Shown one piece after another: positions 40,873 to 49,873 of a stretch of DNA of 64,000 bases. The notes beneath the pieces were generated by a model. It saw nothing but the letters and a program-made list of their open reading frames with translations, was not told the origin of the DNA and did no database searches. The stretch comes from Rahnella aceris (GTDB lineage: Bacteria; Pseudomonadota; Gammaproteobacteria; Enterobacterales; Enterobacteriaceae). Location: the NCBI RefSeq assembly GCF_011684115.1, contig NZ_JAADJV010000001.1, forward strand, positions 868,001 through 932,000. The letters run 5' to 3'. The number at the start of each line of letters is the position of its first letter. Position 1 is the stretch's first letter. The translations under genes and the position numbers were made by a program.

Positions 40873-42462
40873 TCAGACTTCGTAATCGTCTTCAGAGGCG
40901 GTATCAGGTGGCGTGATCTTCACTTTTAAAATGCGGTGACTGCTGACTTCTAAAGGCTCAAACAGATAGTCATTAATGTGTATCTGCGCGCCCACCTGCG
41001 GGATACTTTGGGTATATTCCATCAGCAGACCGGCCAGCGTGTGATATTCCCTTTTTTCATCCACCGGCAGGGAAATATACATCACCAGATCGTCAAGCGG
41101 CATGTAGCCGTTGGCTATCCAGCTTCCATCCTCCTGCTGCTGGATATCATGCCGTGCATCAGGCGTTTCGTCAGACTCTGGCAGGTTACCGGCAATGGTT
41201 TCCATCACATCCGTCAGGGTCACGATCCCTTCGACAGAACCAAATTCATCGACCACGAAAGCAAAATGCGTTTTTGCCTGGCGGAATTGTTCAAGGGCCA
41301 TCAGCAGAGAAAGCTGTTCCGGGAAAATCAGAGGCTGGCGGATCAGCGCCTTAAGATCCAGTTCATTTTGCAGCAGTTGTTGTTTGAGCAGGTCGACAAC
41401 GTGCACAACGCCAAGCGGTTCGTCGGTGGAGCTGTCTTCGGTGACCAGCATACGGGTATGTTGGTTATCAGCGATTTGCTGCGTCAGCACGTCGACAGGG
41501 TCATTAAGTTCAAGATGGTCTACGTCGTGGCGGGAGGTCATTACGCTGCTGACGGTGCGTTGCCCGAGTCCCAGCACGCGTTCAATCATGTGACGCTCCT
41601 GCTGGTTGAAAATTGCATCTTCTTCGTCAGCGCTGTCTGCAATCATGTTTGAGGAGTGAGCATCAAGTTCGGCTTCTTCATGTTTGCCACGCAAGACGCG
41701 CAATACGGTTTCTGCAGTGCGTTCACGCAGAGAGCGGCGCGAGGATAAAAAGCGTTTGCGGTTAAACTGTGCCAGCTGATTCAGCCCTTCAATGATCACG
41801 GAGAAACCGATCGCGGCATACAAATACCCTTTCGGGATAACATAGCCAAAACCTTCGGCAACCAGGCTGAAGCCGATCATCAGCAGGAAACTGAGACATA
41901 AGATGACGATAGTCGGATGCGCATTCACGAAACGTGTCAGTGGTTTACTGGCTAACAGCATCAGGCCGATAGCAATACACACCGCCACCATCATGACGGC
42001 CAGATGCTCAACCATCCCGACCGCGGTAATCACTGAGTCGAGTGAAAAGACCGCATCCAGCACGACAATCTGAGCAACGACCGGCCAGAATTTAGCACCG
42101 CGCTGCTGATGGCTTTGTTCTTCATCTTTGCCTTCGAGTCGTTCATTAAGCTCCATCGTCGCCTTGAACAACAGGAATATCCCCCCCGCAAGCATAATCA
42201 TATCGCGCGCGCTGAACGGATGCCCGAGCACGGCAATAAGAGGGCGGGTCAGTGTCGAAAGCCAGGAAATGCAGGCCAGCAGAAGTAAGCGCATGACGAG
42301 GGCCAGTAAAAGCCCGGTGACGCGAGCCTTGTCACGCTGCTGACGCGGAAGTTTTTCCGCCAGGATGGCAATGAAAATGAGATTGTCTATCCCCAGGACA
42401 ATTTCGAGAACTACCAGGGTCGCAAGCCCGGCCCAAATCGAGGGATCGGCGATCCATTCCAT
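40873..42462 (-). CDS. yegH: TerC/CBS/CorC-domain inner-membrane protein YegH
   Basis: A 529-residue protein. It has an N-terminal TerC-type membrane domain (about 1-235, [13 protein letters not shown] with its acidic intramembrane residues), then two CBS domains (about 305-425). The C-terminal CorC/HlyC domain spans about 440-520. TerC-family proteins are linked to Mn2+ or other metal export during protein secretion; CBS/CorC domains suggest regulation by nucleotides or ions. Position next to asmA agrees with E. coli yegH. Start ATG at 42462; the longer open frame upstream has no support. Confidence 0.9.
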   Translation of the reverse strand: MEWIADPSIWAGLATLVVLEIVLGIDNLIFIAILAEKLPRQQRDKARVTGLLLALVMRLLLLACISWLSTLTRPLIAVLGHPFSARDMIMLAGGIFLLFKATMELNERLEGKDEEQSHQQRGAKFWPVVAQIVVLDAVFSLDSVITAVGMVEHLAVMMVAVCIAIGLMLLASKPLTRFVNAHPTIVILCLSFLLMIGFSLVAEGFGYVIPKGYLYAAIGFSVIIEGLNQLAQFNRKRFLSSRRSLRERTAETVLRVLRGKHEEAELDAHSSNMIADSADEEDAIFNQQERHMIERVLGLGQRTVSSVMTSRHDVDHLELNDPVDVLTQQIADNQHTRMLVTEDSSTDEPLGVVHVVDLLKQQLLQNELDLKALIRQPLIFPEQLSLLMALEQFRQAKTHFAFVVDEFGSVEGIVTLTDVMETIAGNLPESDETPDARHDIQQQEDGSWIANGYMPLDDLVMYISLPVDEKREYHTLAGLLMEYTQSIPQVGAQIHINDYLFEPLEVSSHRILKVKITPPDTASEDDYEV

Positions 42463-42756
42463 ATTGCGTTTTTCACCTTTGGTTACACGACGATTGTCGC
42501 ACGTTGAATAATGGGCGCCAGCGCCCCAAATTTCAAATCTAAAACAGCGGTCTAGGCAAACTGGCAAGGGGGCCCGGGGGAAGAAGGATGAGATGTGATA
42601 AAAAGCCGTCAGGACTGATTTGGAAAGCAGCAAGTTACGATTATTAAATCACCGAACAGGTATAACATTCCTAAAAATAAGCCTTTAGCTTACTGTTTGG
42701 TGCGGCTTACTGGTATCGTAACTGAATTAACATAATCGTGTTTGAGTCCTAAAGTC

Positions 42757-42800
42757 ATGAGTATGGTCTCCCTAAACCAAATCACAGAGACTATACTCAT
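42757..42800. repeat. Inverted repeat covering the start of the 40-codon frame
   Basis: ATGAGTATGGTCTC (42757-42770) pairs with GAGACTATACTCAT (42787-42800), 13 of 14 bases, with a 16-nt loop. The outer arms contain the first and third ATG codons of the small frame, so the RNA hairpin would occlude its start. Confidence 0.7.
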
Positions 42801-42879
42801 GGAAGAACTATCGGATTGGGAATTTAAATCAATTTTACAATTTCAGTTCAGAGAAATCCCTGACGCGTTTGGATGGTAA
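42757..42879 (+). CDS. Possible 40-residue small protein
   Basis: An open frame from ATG 42757 to TAA 42877-42879, with internal Met codons at residues 3 and 15. The peptide is acidic and aromatic-rich (contains LSDWEFKSILQFQFREIP and ends DAFGW) and is not one I recognise. No strong ribosome site precedes 42757; a weak AGAG lies before the third Met (42799). It could be a real small protein, a leader peptide for the downstream gene, or a gene remnant. Confidence 0.3.
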   Translation: MSMVSLNQITETILMEELSDWEFKSILQFQFREIPDAFGW

Positions 42880-42924
42880 CTGACTGAATTTACACACCAT
42901 AGGTTTCAAGGAGTATCCTTTACA

Positions 42925-43812
42925 ATGTTAAAAGCTGTTATCCCTGTTGCCGGTCTGGGCACACGTATGTTGCCAGCGACGAAAGCCATTCCAAAAGAAA
43001 TGCTGCCTATCGTCGATAAGCCTTTGATCCAGTACATCGTTAATGAATGTGCTGCGGCGGGCATCAAAGAAATCATTCTGGTCACACACTCTTCGAAAAA
43101 CGCGATCGAAAACCACTTCGATACCTCTTTCGAGCTGGAAAGTATGCTTGAATCCCGTGTGAAACGTCAGCTGCTGGAAGAAGTGCAGTCTATCTGCCCG
43201 AAAGGCGTGACCATCATGAACGTACGTCAGGGGCAATCAAAAGGCCTTGGGCATGCGGTTCTGTGTGCAAAACCTCTGATTGGTAATTCTCCTTTCGCGG
43301 TTATTCTGCCAGACGTTTTGATGGATGATTCCACCAGCGATCTGCGTAAAGATAACCTTGCTGCCATGCTTCGTCGCTTCCAGGAAACTGGCAACAGCCA
43401 GGTCATGGTTGAAGAAGTGCCGGAGAAAGACGTTTCCAAGTACGGTATTGTTAACTGCAACGGCGTAGAAGTTGAGCCGGGCGAAAGCGCGCCAATGACG
43501 GCTATCGTTGAAAAGCCGGAACTGAAGGACGCGCCATCAAACCTTGCGGTTGTCGGCCGTTATGTTCTGTCCGAAGCTATCTGGCCACTGCTGGCAGTGA
43601 CACCGTACGGTGCAGGTAATGAAATTCAGCTGACTGATGCCATTGCCATGCTGATGAAAAAACATACTGTTGAAGCCTTCTCCATGACTGGCCGTTCACA
43701 TGACTGTGGTGATAAGCTCGGTTATATGAAGGCGTTTGTTGAGTATGGTATTCGCCATAACACGCAGGGCGAAGCGTTCAAGGCATGGTTGAAAGAGTTT
43801 GCCGAAGAGTAA
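42925..43812 (+). CDS. galU: UTP-glucose-1-phosphate uridylyltransferase, GalU type at the galF position
   Basis: A 295-residue nucleotidyltransferase that makes UDP-glucose. By position (between yegH and the O-antigen genes) it corresponds to galF, but the sequence is GalU-like. The nucleotide loop reads [17 protein letters not shown], keeping the Thr-Arg that E. coli GalF has replaced with Met-His, and the C-terminal half follows GalU ([10 protein letters not shown]). An active enzyme is therefore expected. A second galU elsewhere in the genome is likely. Start ATG 42925 after AAGGAG. Confidence 0.88.
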   Translation: MLKAVIPVAGLGTRMLPATKAIPKEMLPIVDKPLIQYIVNECAAAGIKEIILVTHSSKNAIENHFDTSFELESMLESRVKRQLLEEVQSICPKGVTIMNVRQGQSKGLGHAVLCAKPLIGNSPFAVILPDVLMDDSTSDLRKDNLAAMLRRFQETGNSQVMVEEVPEKDVSKYGIVNCNGVEVEPGESAPMTAIVEKPELKDAPSNLAVVGRYVLSEAIWPLLAVTPYGAGNEIQLTDAIAMLMKKHTVEAFSMTGRSHDCGDKLGYMKAFVEYGIRHNTQGEAFKAWLKEFAEE

Positions 43813-43834
43813 AAATTGATTGACTTCGAGCAAT

Positions 43835-43865
43835 AAAAAGCACCGAATTTTCGGTGCTTTTTTTT
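43835..43865. terminator. Bidirectional terminator between the galU-like gene and rmlA
   Basis: AAAAAGCACCGA (43835-43846) pairs with TCGGTGCTTTTT (43851-43862), loop ATTT, followed by more Ts. It separates the convergent galU-like and rmlA genes. Confidence 0.9.
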
Positions 43866-43926
43866 ATCTGAAGTGATATTTAGAAAATAATTCAGGCCGG
43901 ACTAGCCCATCAGCCTGAATTTATAA

Positions 43927-44799
43927 TCAGTTATGTTCGTTAAGTAGTTGGGTCAGATACGCGCCATAAGCAGTTTTGCTCATTAATGCAGCTTGTTCAG
44001 CAACACGCTCTTTGCTCAACCATCCTTTACGAAACGCAATCTCTTCCAGACAAGCTACTTTAAAACCTTGTCGTTTCTCAATGGTGTGGACGAATTGTGA
44101 AGCCTCAATCAGGCTATCATGTGTTCCTGTATCGAGCCACGCAAAACCTCGGCCCAGAAGCTCCACCTGCAATTGACCTTTCTCAAGATACATTTCGTTT
44201 AATGTCGTTATCTCAAGCTCACCACGATGAGATGGCTTAACTTGTTTAGCCATTTCAACGATATTTTTGTCATAGAAATAGAGTCCGGTCACTGCCCACT
44301 GAGATTTTGGTTTTAATGGTTTTTCCTCAATGGAAAGTGCTTTAAAGTCCTTATCAAATTCAACCACGCCAAAACGCTCGGGGTCTTGAACCTGATAGCC
44401 GAAGACTGTTGCGCCCGTTTCTCGTTTAGCAACGGCTTCAAGCTGTTTGCCAAAGCTTTGACCAAAATAGATATTGTCGCCAAGAACAAGTGCACAACGT
44501 TCGCCGTTTATAAACTCTTCACCGATGATGAATGCCTGGGCAAGGCCGTCTGGAGATGGCTGTACTGCATACTCGAGTTTAATGCCGAATTGAGAACCAT
44601 CACCCAGTAAGCGTTGAAAGGATGGCATATCTTCAGGGGTAGAAATCACCAATATTTCATTAATACCTGCCAGCATAAGCACAGATATTGGATAATAAAT
44701 CATCGGTTTATCATAAATCGGTAACAGCTGTTTCGATACACCGCGGGTTAGGGGGTACAAGCGTGTGCCTGAACCGCCAGCTAAAACGATACCTTTCAC
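43927..44799 (-). CDS. rmlA: Glucose-1-phosphate thymidylyltransferase
   Basis: A 290-residue RmlA/RfbA that makes dTDP-glucose, the first step to dTDP-L-rhamnose. The nucleotide loop [21 protein letters not shown] (residues about 8-28) is standard, as are DNIYFGQSF near 110 and [14 protein letters not shown] near 220. The start lies 19 bp after the rmlB stop on the same strand, so rmlBA is one unit. Feedback inhibition by dTDP-rhamnose is a family property. Confidence 0.96.
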   Translation of the reverse strand: MKGIVLAGGSGTRLYPLTRGVSKQLLPIYDKPMIYYPISVLMLAGINEILVISTPEDMPSFQRLLGDGSQFGIKLEYAVQPSPDGLAQAFIIGEEFINGERCALVLGDNIYFGQSFGKQLEAVAKRETGATVFGYQVQDPERFGVVEFDKDFKALSIEEKPLKPKSQWAVTGLYFYDKNIVEMAKQVKPSHRGELEITTLNEMYLEKGQLQVELLGRGFAWLDTGTHDSLIEASQFVHTIEKRQGFKVACLEEIAFRKGWLSKERVAEQAALMSKTAYGAYLTQLLNEHN

Positions 44800-44818
44800 T
44801 AGATTCTTCTCCTTAAAA

Positions 44819-45883
44819 TTAGTTAGTCAAGCCAAGACGTTCACCGGCATAAGAACCATCCTGAACCCGGCGCCACCAATTTTCATTGTTCAGATACCAT
44901 TCAACCGTTTTACGAATTCCGCTTTCGAAAGTTTCTTGTGGTTTCCAGCCTAACTCTTGCTCGATCTTACTGGCATCAATGGCGTAACGCATATCGTGAC
45001 CAGGACGATCTTTCACAAATGTAATCAGTTCGGAGAACTTGGCGATCCCATTTGGTTTTGCGGAAATCAGTTCATCGAGCAACTCACAAATGGTTTTAAC
45101 GACGTCAATATTTTTGCGCTCATTGTGACCACCAATGTTATAGGTTTCGCCTACGACACCCTCGGTAACCACTTTATAAAGTGCACGGGCATGATCTTCA
45201 ACATACAGCCAGTCGCGCACCTGTGCGCCATCACCGTATACCGGTAATGCTTTACCTGAAAGTGCGTTAAGAATGATGAGTGGAATGAGTTTTTCCGGGA
45301 AATGATAAGGACCGTAATTATTCGAACAATTTGTCACAATAGTAGGGAAGCCGTAAGTGCGCTGCCAGGCTCGCACTAAATGATCGCTGGAGGCCTTAGA
45401 TGCAGAGTAGGGACTGCTTGGCGCATACGGCGTCGTTTCAGTGAAAAGATCCGTTGTGCCGTGCAAATCGCCATACACCTCATCCGTTGAAATATGATGG
45501 AAGCGGAAAGCCGATTTTTCCTCTTCAGGCAGAGAAAGCCAAAAATGTCGGGCTGCTTCCAGAAGCACATAAGTGCCAACAATGTTGGTTTCGATGAAGG
45601 CTGCCGGGCCATCAATCGAGCGATCAACATGGCTTTCAGCAGCAAGATGCATAACAGCATCCGGTTGGAAGTCAGTAAAAAGAGTATCCAGTTCTGTGCG
45701 ATCACAAATATTTGCCTGCGCAAACTGATAGCGGGGATCAGATGATACGGGAAGGAGTGACTCAAGATTGCCCGCGTATGTGAGGCTATCGACAACCAGG
45801 ACACTATCCTTTGTATTATCAATAATGTGACGAACAACTGCTGAACCGATGAAACCGGCACCACCGGTGATCAAAATTTTCAT
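44819..45883 (-). CDS. rmlB: dTDP-glucose 4,6-dehydratase
   Basis: A 354-residue extended SDR that catalyses the second step of dTDP-L-rhamnose synthesis. NAD-binding GGAGFIGS near residue 7-14, catalytic Asp-Glu in STDEVYGD near 132-139, Tyr-Lys in YSASK near 158-162. First gene of the leftward rmlBA unit, divergent from rmlCD across a 611-bp gap. Confidence 0.96.
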   Translation of the reverse strand: MKILITGGAGFIGSAVVRHIIDNTKDSVLVVDSLTYAGNLESLLPVSSDPRYQFAQANICDRTELDTLFTDFQPDAVMHLAAESHVDRSIDGPAAFIETNIVGTYVLLEAARHFWLSLPEEEKSAFRFHHISTDEVYGDLHGTTDLFTETTPYAPSSPYSASKASSDHLVRAWQRTYGFPTIVTNCSNNYGPYHFPEKLIPLIILNALSGKALPVYGDGAQVRDWLYVEDHARALYKVVTEGVVGETYNIGGHNERKNIDVVKTICELLDELISAKPNGIAKFSELITFVKDRPGHDMRYAIDASKIEQELGWKPQETFESGIRKTVEWYLNNENWWRRVQDGSYAGERLGLTN

Positions 45884-46494
45884 ATATACGTACTCATTTA
45901 TTAAGTGTTAGCTTTTTCACATGCCCAAAAAATCAGCTATTTCGCTTTTGTCGCGAATAAGAACATAGCGTAGCGCAGAGTTAGTGTAAGCGCAGCTATA
46001 ATCAGGTGATTCCTGCATTTTCATGCTAAATATTTCTGCAAGCTATATTTAACTAAAATATATCAACGGTCTGTTTGAAAAGTACCCTGCTGTTGTGGGG
46101 GGCACACACACAAAATCTTCTGCCAGAACTGGACAGGTATCATATTACTTGTGACTCAGGGTTCTTGTAGGAATTGTCCAATTTGCAGCAAAAACTTGGT
46201 TTCAGAGAGGGGGGGCTGTCTCATTATCGGTCACGGTGCTCTGCTGGTCAGTGTATTGCAAATTGCGGATGAGTTTGTAAGCAACGAACCGTATAGTAAA
46301 GATACAGTTAGCCGAGAAATGAACTTTTAGCCAGATTCTGAGTGAGCCGCAATAGGCATTTGTGGTACGATTTTTTAGAAAATGGGAATGGCTGAATGCT
46401 TCATAAATGGAATTTGTAAGAACGGCATCAACAACCGTTTATACAGCAAAGGTAACGTGTCGTTGGATAATTGCATAACGAGTGAGCTATAAAA
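45884..46494. promoter_or_regulatory. Long divergent region between rmlBA and rmlCD
   Basis: A 611-bp gene-free stretch holding the promoters of two opposing rhamnose units. Near 46096-46114 is a run of six Gs followed by a CA repeat, and near 46209-46215 a run of seven Gs. These are candidate slippage tracts but lie outside any gene. No JUMPStart/ops sequence, tRNA or convincing gene is visible. A stop-delimited frame ending at about 46330 lacks a proper start. Confidence 0.5.
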
Positions 46495-47031
46495 ATGAAT
46501 GTTATTGACACAGAAGTTATTGGCGTAAAATTAGTAGAACCTAAAGTTTTCGGTGATGATCGCGGATTCTTTTTGGAAACATTTCAGCAAAATCGCTACA
46601 AGGAAATGTTAGAAATCGATCTGGATTTTGTTCAGGATAACCACTCCCGTTCATCGAAAAACGTTCTTCGTGGCTTACATTTTCAAACGTCTAAACCGCA
46701 GGGCAAGTTGGTTCGTGTTGTCCGTGGTGAAGTATTTGATGTTGTGGTTGATATCCGTCCAGAGTCCGCAACTTTCGGTAAGTGGGTAGGTGTATATCTT
46801 TCGGAAGACAATAAGAATCAGCTGTGGGTACCACCCGGTCTTGCCCATGGCTTTGTGGTGATTTCAGACTTCGCCGATTTTGAGTATAAATGCACTGATT
46901 ACTATGATCCTCGCAATGAAGGATGTTTGATCTGGAACGATCCTGAAGTCGGGGTAAAATGGCCTGTTGAAAGCCCATTACTTTCGGAAAAAGATGGTAA
47001 AGGTAAATCGTTCGGAGAGCTTTTCAAATGA
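46495..47031 (+). CDS. rmlC: dTDP-4-dehydrorhamnose 3,5-epimerase
   Basis: A 178-residue cupin-fold epimerase, third step of dTDP-L-rhamnose synthesis. Catalytic His62 in LRGLHFQ and the Tyr-rich KCTDYYDP near 132-138 are in place. Its stop overlaps the rmlD start by 4 bp (ATGA). Confidence 0.96.
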   Translation: MNVIDTEVIGVKLVEPKVFGDDRGFFLETFQQNRYKEMLEIDLDFVQDNHSRSSKNVLRGLHFQTSKPQGKLVRVVRGEVFDVVVDIRPESATFGKWVGVYLSEDNKNQLWVPPGLAHGFVVISDFADFEYKCTDYYDPRNEGCLIWNDPEVGVKWPVESPLLSEKDGKGKSFGELFK

Positions 47032-47900
47032 GAGTCTTGCTGACGGGAGCAGAGGGGCAACTGGGGCGCTGTTTTAGTGATCGCGCTGGCGAATCATTGG
47101 AAATATTAGCCACTGACAGAAAGCAACTTGATATTACCGACCTTGTTGCAGTTCAAAAAGTTATTGATAGTTTCAAGCCTGATGCCATTGTTAATGCGGC
47201 AGCTTATACCGCTGTAGATAAAGCTGAATCTGATTACGATGCCGCCTTTGCCATTAACTGTCAGGCTGTCAAGAATCTGGCAAGCCAGGCCGGTAAGCTC
47301 AATATTCCTTTCATCCATGTTTCAACGGATTACGTGTTTAATGGTGAAAGTAAAATTGCCTACAGTGAATCAGACAACTGTGACCCTAAAAGTGTCTATG
47401 GGGTGACAAAGCGGGCTGGTGAACTGGAAGTTTTACAATCACCTAAAGGGATTGTGATCCGCACATCGTGGGTATTTAGCGAATATGGTAATAATTTTGT
47501 TAAAACAATGCTTCGCCTCGGCGCTCAACGCGATGCTTTGAGTATTGTCGGTGATCAGTACGGTTGTCCAACTTATGCGGGTGATCTGGCTCAGGCTATT
47601 ATCGAAATACTGTCGATACCTAATTTCAAGCCGGGTTTATATCACTATAGTGGCGATGAAAGCGTTAGCTGGTATCAGTTTGCCCTGAGTATCTTCGCCA
47701 CTGCGCATGCTTCAGGTTCATATCCCCGGATACCGGCATTATCTTCGATTACTACTGAAGAGTATCCAACACCGGCTGCTCGTCCGCGTTATTCAGTCAT
47801 GAATACCAATAAACTGAATGCTGCAGGTATTGCACCAGGAAACTGGAAGAAACAACTGGAAACGATTATCCCTAAAATATTGAATGAAGTCAGTGCATAA
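47028..47900 (+). CDS. rmlD: dTDP-4-dehydrorhamnose reductase
   Basis: A 290-residue reductase that completes dTDP-L-rhamnose. Cofactor motif TGAEGQLG (6-13), VSTDYVFNG near 98-106 and the Tyr124/Lys128 pair in YGVTK. Translationally coupled to rmlC. A 123-bp gap with a small hairpin (47988-48009, ATCCCCT/AGGGGAT) separates it from the first glycosyltransferase gene. Confidence 0.96.
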   Translation: MRVLLTGAEGQLGRCFSDRAGESLEILATDRKQLDITDLVAVQKVIDSFKPDAIVNAAAYTAVDKAESDYDAAFAINCQAVKNLASQAGKLNIPFIHVSTDYVFNGESKIAYSESDNCDPKSVYGVTKRAGELEVLQSPKGIVIRTSWVFSEYGNNFVKTMLRLGAQRDALSIVGDQYGCPTYAGDLAQAIIEILSIPNFKPGLYHYSGDESVSWYQFALSIFATAHASGSYPRIPALSSITTEEYPTPAARPRYSVMNTNKLNAAGIAPGNWKKQLETIIPKILNEVSA

Positions 47901-48023
47901 ACGTCGGACGGGTAATTGAGGTTGGTTCAGCCTGCCTCAATTAAATATCAGTGTTAAAAATCATTTCTGTTTTTGATTGAATATAAAATCCCCTCACATA
48001 TCAGGGGATAGGAAGTGTAAATC

Positions 48024-48857
48024 ATGGTTGCTGACTTAGTGAAATCAGACGTCATTGCCTCGATCGTCTTATTCAATCATACCTATGCCCAGATTGAGCG
48101 TACTATCAATTCTCTGCTTCGTGAGCCGCAGATAGCCAAGATTGTATTAGTTGACAATGGTGGTTGCGGCTGGGCATTTTCCCTTAACAATCCGCGTATT
48201 ATAGTTCTTAAATCCAACAAAAACTGTGGCTTTGGCCACGGGCATAACCAGGCAATGGCGGAGTTTCTACCTCAGTGTGAGTACTTTTTAATCTGTAATC
48301 CCGACGTATATTTTAATGAGGGCGTTGTTTCTTATTTATTGGAAGAGTGCCGTTGTCATGGCTACAAATTTGTTTCTCCTCCAATCCGTTATTCAGATGG
48401 CTCCAAGCAATATAGCTGTAAACTCTTGCCGACTCCGCTGAATCTCTTTTTAAGACGTTTCATGCCGTCGTTAGCGAAGAAAATGGATCAGCGATATGAA
48501 ATACAAGATGCCGATTTTAGCAGGAACTTTTCTGTCCCTTCGGTTTCGGGTTGTTTTATGCTAATTTCTTCTGATTTATTAATAAAGCTCAAAGGTTTTG
48601 ACGAAAGGTACTTTATGTATCTTGAAGATGTTGATCTATGTCGACGAGCGCTGGACCATACTGAAATAATGTATTGTTCAGGTAAAGAAATCATTCATGA
48701 GTTTGGTAAGGGGTCATACAAAAATACATCTTTATTAATGTGTCATATTAAATCTTCGATCCTTTATTTTAATAAATGGGGTTGGATTTTTGACAGGAAA
48801 AGAAAAGAAGTCAATAAAACTTGCCTGTCCGCGCTCCCGGTGTGTACAAAGAAATGA
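48024..48857 (+). CDS. Family 2 glycosyltransferase, WbbL-like (probable rhamnosyltransferase)
   Basis: A 277-residue GT-A fold enzyme. The N-terminal nucleotide-sugar region (ASIVLFNHTY, VDNGG, then CGFGHGHNQAM near 72-82) and the acidic metal site CNPDV near 95 resemble E. coli WbbL. So do the acceptor-domain YLEDVDLCRRA near 205. From memory, WbbL adds rhamnose to GlcNAc on the lipid carrier. A similar adaptor role is inferred, supported by the rml genes just upstream. AT-rich compared with the core genes. Confidence 0.82.
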   Translation: MVADLVKSDVIASIVLFNHTYAQIERTINSLLREPQIAKIVLVDNGGCGWAFSLNNPRIIVLKSNKNCGFGHGHNQAMAEFLPQCEYFLICNPDVYFNEGVVSYLLEECRCHGYKFVSPPIRYSDGSKQYSCKLLPTPLNLFLRRFMPSLAKKMDQRYEIQDADFSRNFSVPSVSGCFMLISSDLLIKLKGFDERYFMYLEDVDLCRRALDHTEIMYCSGKEIIHEFGKGSYKNTSLLMCHIKSSILYFNKWGWIFDRKRKEVNKTCLSALPVCTKK

Positions 48858-48907
48858 GTCACGTCATACCTGACGGTTTTGGTTGCTGGGAAATAGGGAA
48901 GTGATGC

Positions 48908-49804
48908 ATGTTGTGTGAAAAAATAAAACCGGCTGCCGTTATTGTCTCTTATCAACCGATAATTAATGACCTCATGCATCTCATTGATTCACTCAAAAGA
49001 CAGGGTGTCGAATCTATCGTCGTGGATAATGGCAGTCTGGGCCGTGAAAAATTTGCAAACTTACGCGAGATTTGCGTCTTTATTGAGCTTGAAAAAAACC
49101 TTGGGATTGCGGCAGCACAAAATATAGGTATCAGAAAGGCAGAAGAAAAGGGCGCTGAGTACATCGTATTCTTTGATCAGGACAGTAAAATTGATGAGAA
49201 TTACATCCGAGCGCTGACACAAGATTTTTTGAGAGTCAGACAATATGACTCCAAAATAGCGACTATAGGACCAGTGTTTACGGATTCCAGGCATGGTTTT
49301 TACTATAAAGTTATTGATATTAATCGGTTTGGTTTACGTAAAAAAATAAATCCTGAAAATTATAGTGCCCCTTTTGCAACATCACTGATTATTTCGTCAG
49401 GGTCAATGATACCTATCGACGCTATACGTCAGATAGGCTATATGAATGAATCACTTTTTATTGATTATGTCGATACGGAATGGTGTTTGAGAGCAACTAG
49501 CCAAGGATACACTATTTATGTAGGGACCTCTGCCCGTATGACACATTCTATTGGCGATAAGATCGTTAGATTTTTCATGTTCAATATTCCCGTACATTCG
49601 CCATTCAGAAGATATTATCGTGTACGTAATGCTTTCTTTTTGTTACGAATGAAGCATGTACCTAAACTGATGGTCGTTCGTGAGTTTATTTTCAATTTTA
49701 TACATCAGGTTATTTTGATTCTTACCCAAAAGAGTAAAAAGAGAGAATACCTACATAGCTTTTTACGAGCTATTAAAGATGGTTTCTTAAATCGCAGACA
49801 TTGA
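48908..49804 (+). CDS. Family 2 glycosyltransferase, RfbF-like rhamnosyltransferase
   Basis: A 298-residue GT-A enzyme similar to RfbF-type dTDP-rhamnosyltransferases. It shows AAVIVSYQP near 10, VDNGS near 40, the metal site FFDQDSKID near 91, and the IDYVDTEWCLRA catalytic segment near 187. The C-terminal third is basic and amphipathic (FRRYYRVRNAFFLL), suited to membrane association. Last gene of the rightward unit. It meets the big multidomain gene convergently across a perfect terminator palindrome. Confidence 0.85.
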   Translation: MLCEKIKPAAVIVSYQPIINDLMHLIDSLKRQGVESIVVDNGSLGREKFANLREICVFIELEKNLGIAAAQNIGIRKAEEKGAEYIVFFDQDSKIDENYIRALTQDFLRVRQYDSKIATIGPVFTDSRHGFYYKVIDINRFGLRKKINPENYSAPFATSLIISSGSMIPIDAIRQIGYMNESLFIDYVDTEWCLRATSQGYTIYVGTSARMTHSIGDKIVRFFMFNIPVHSPFRRYYRVRNAFFLLRMKHVPKLMVVREFIFNFIHQVILILTQKSKKREYLHSFLRAIKDGFLNRRH

Positions 49805-49824
49805 CGTGTATTACTTATTCAAAT

Positions 49825-49857
49825 GATAAAGCCAACAATTGTTGGCTTTATCTGTTT
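49825..49857. terminator. Bidirectional terminator between converging polysaccharide genes
   Basis: A perfect 28-nt palindrome (49825-49852, arms GATAAAGCCAACAA / TTGTTGGCTTTATC) followed by TGTTTT. It ends both the rightward glycosyltransferase unit and the leftward exporter/polymerase unit. Confidence 0.88.
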
Positions 49858-49873
49858 TAAATGCTAGATAAAC

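Larger units (their letters stand above)
42463..42924. promoter_or_regulatory. yegH/galU-like divergent region
   Basis: A 462-bp AT-rich region that must carry the promoters for yegH and the galU-like gene. It contains an inverted repeat and a 40-codon reading frame at 42757-42879 (listed separately). AAGGAG sits 11 nt before the galU-like start. I looked for a JUMPStart/ops element, common upstream of O-antigen loci, and found none. Confidence 0.5.

Noticed and set aside
46229..46270. Weak similarity to the JUMPStart element (CGGTGCTCTGCTGG)
   Set aside because: Only the first dozen bases resemble JUMPStart; the essential ops core GGCGGTAGCGT is missing.
46079..46330. Stop-free frame in the rml divergent region
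   Set aside because: It has no start codon near its 5' end, begins with a cysteine/glycine-rich low-complexity stretch from the G-run and CA repeat, and shows no family resemblance.
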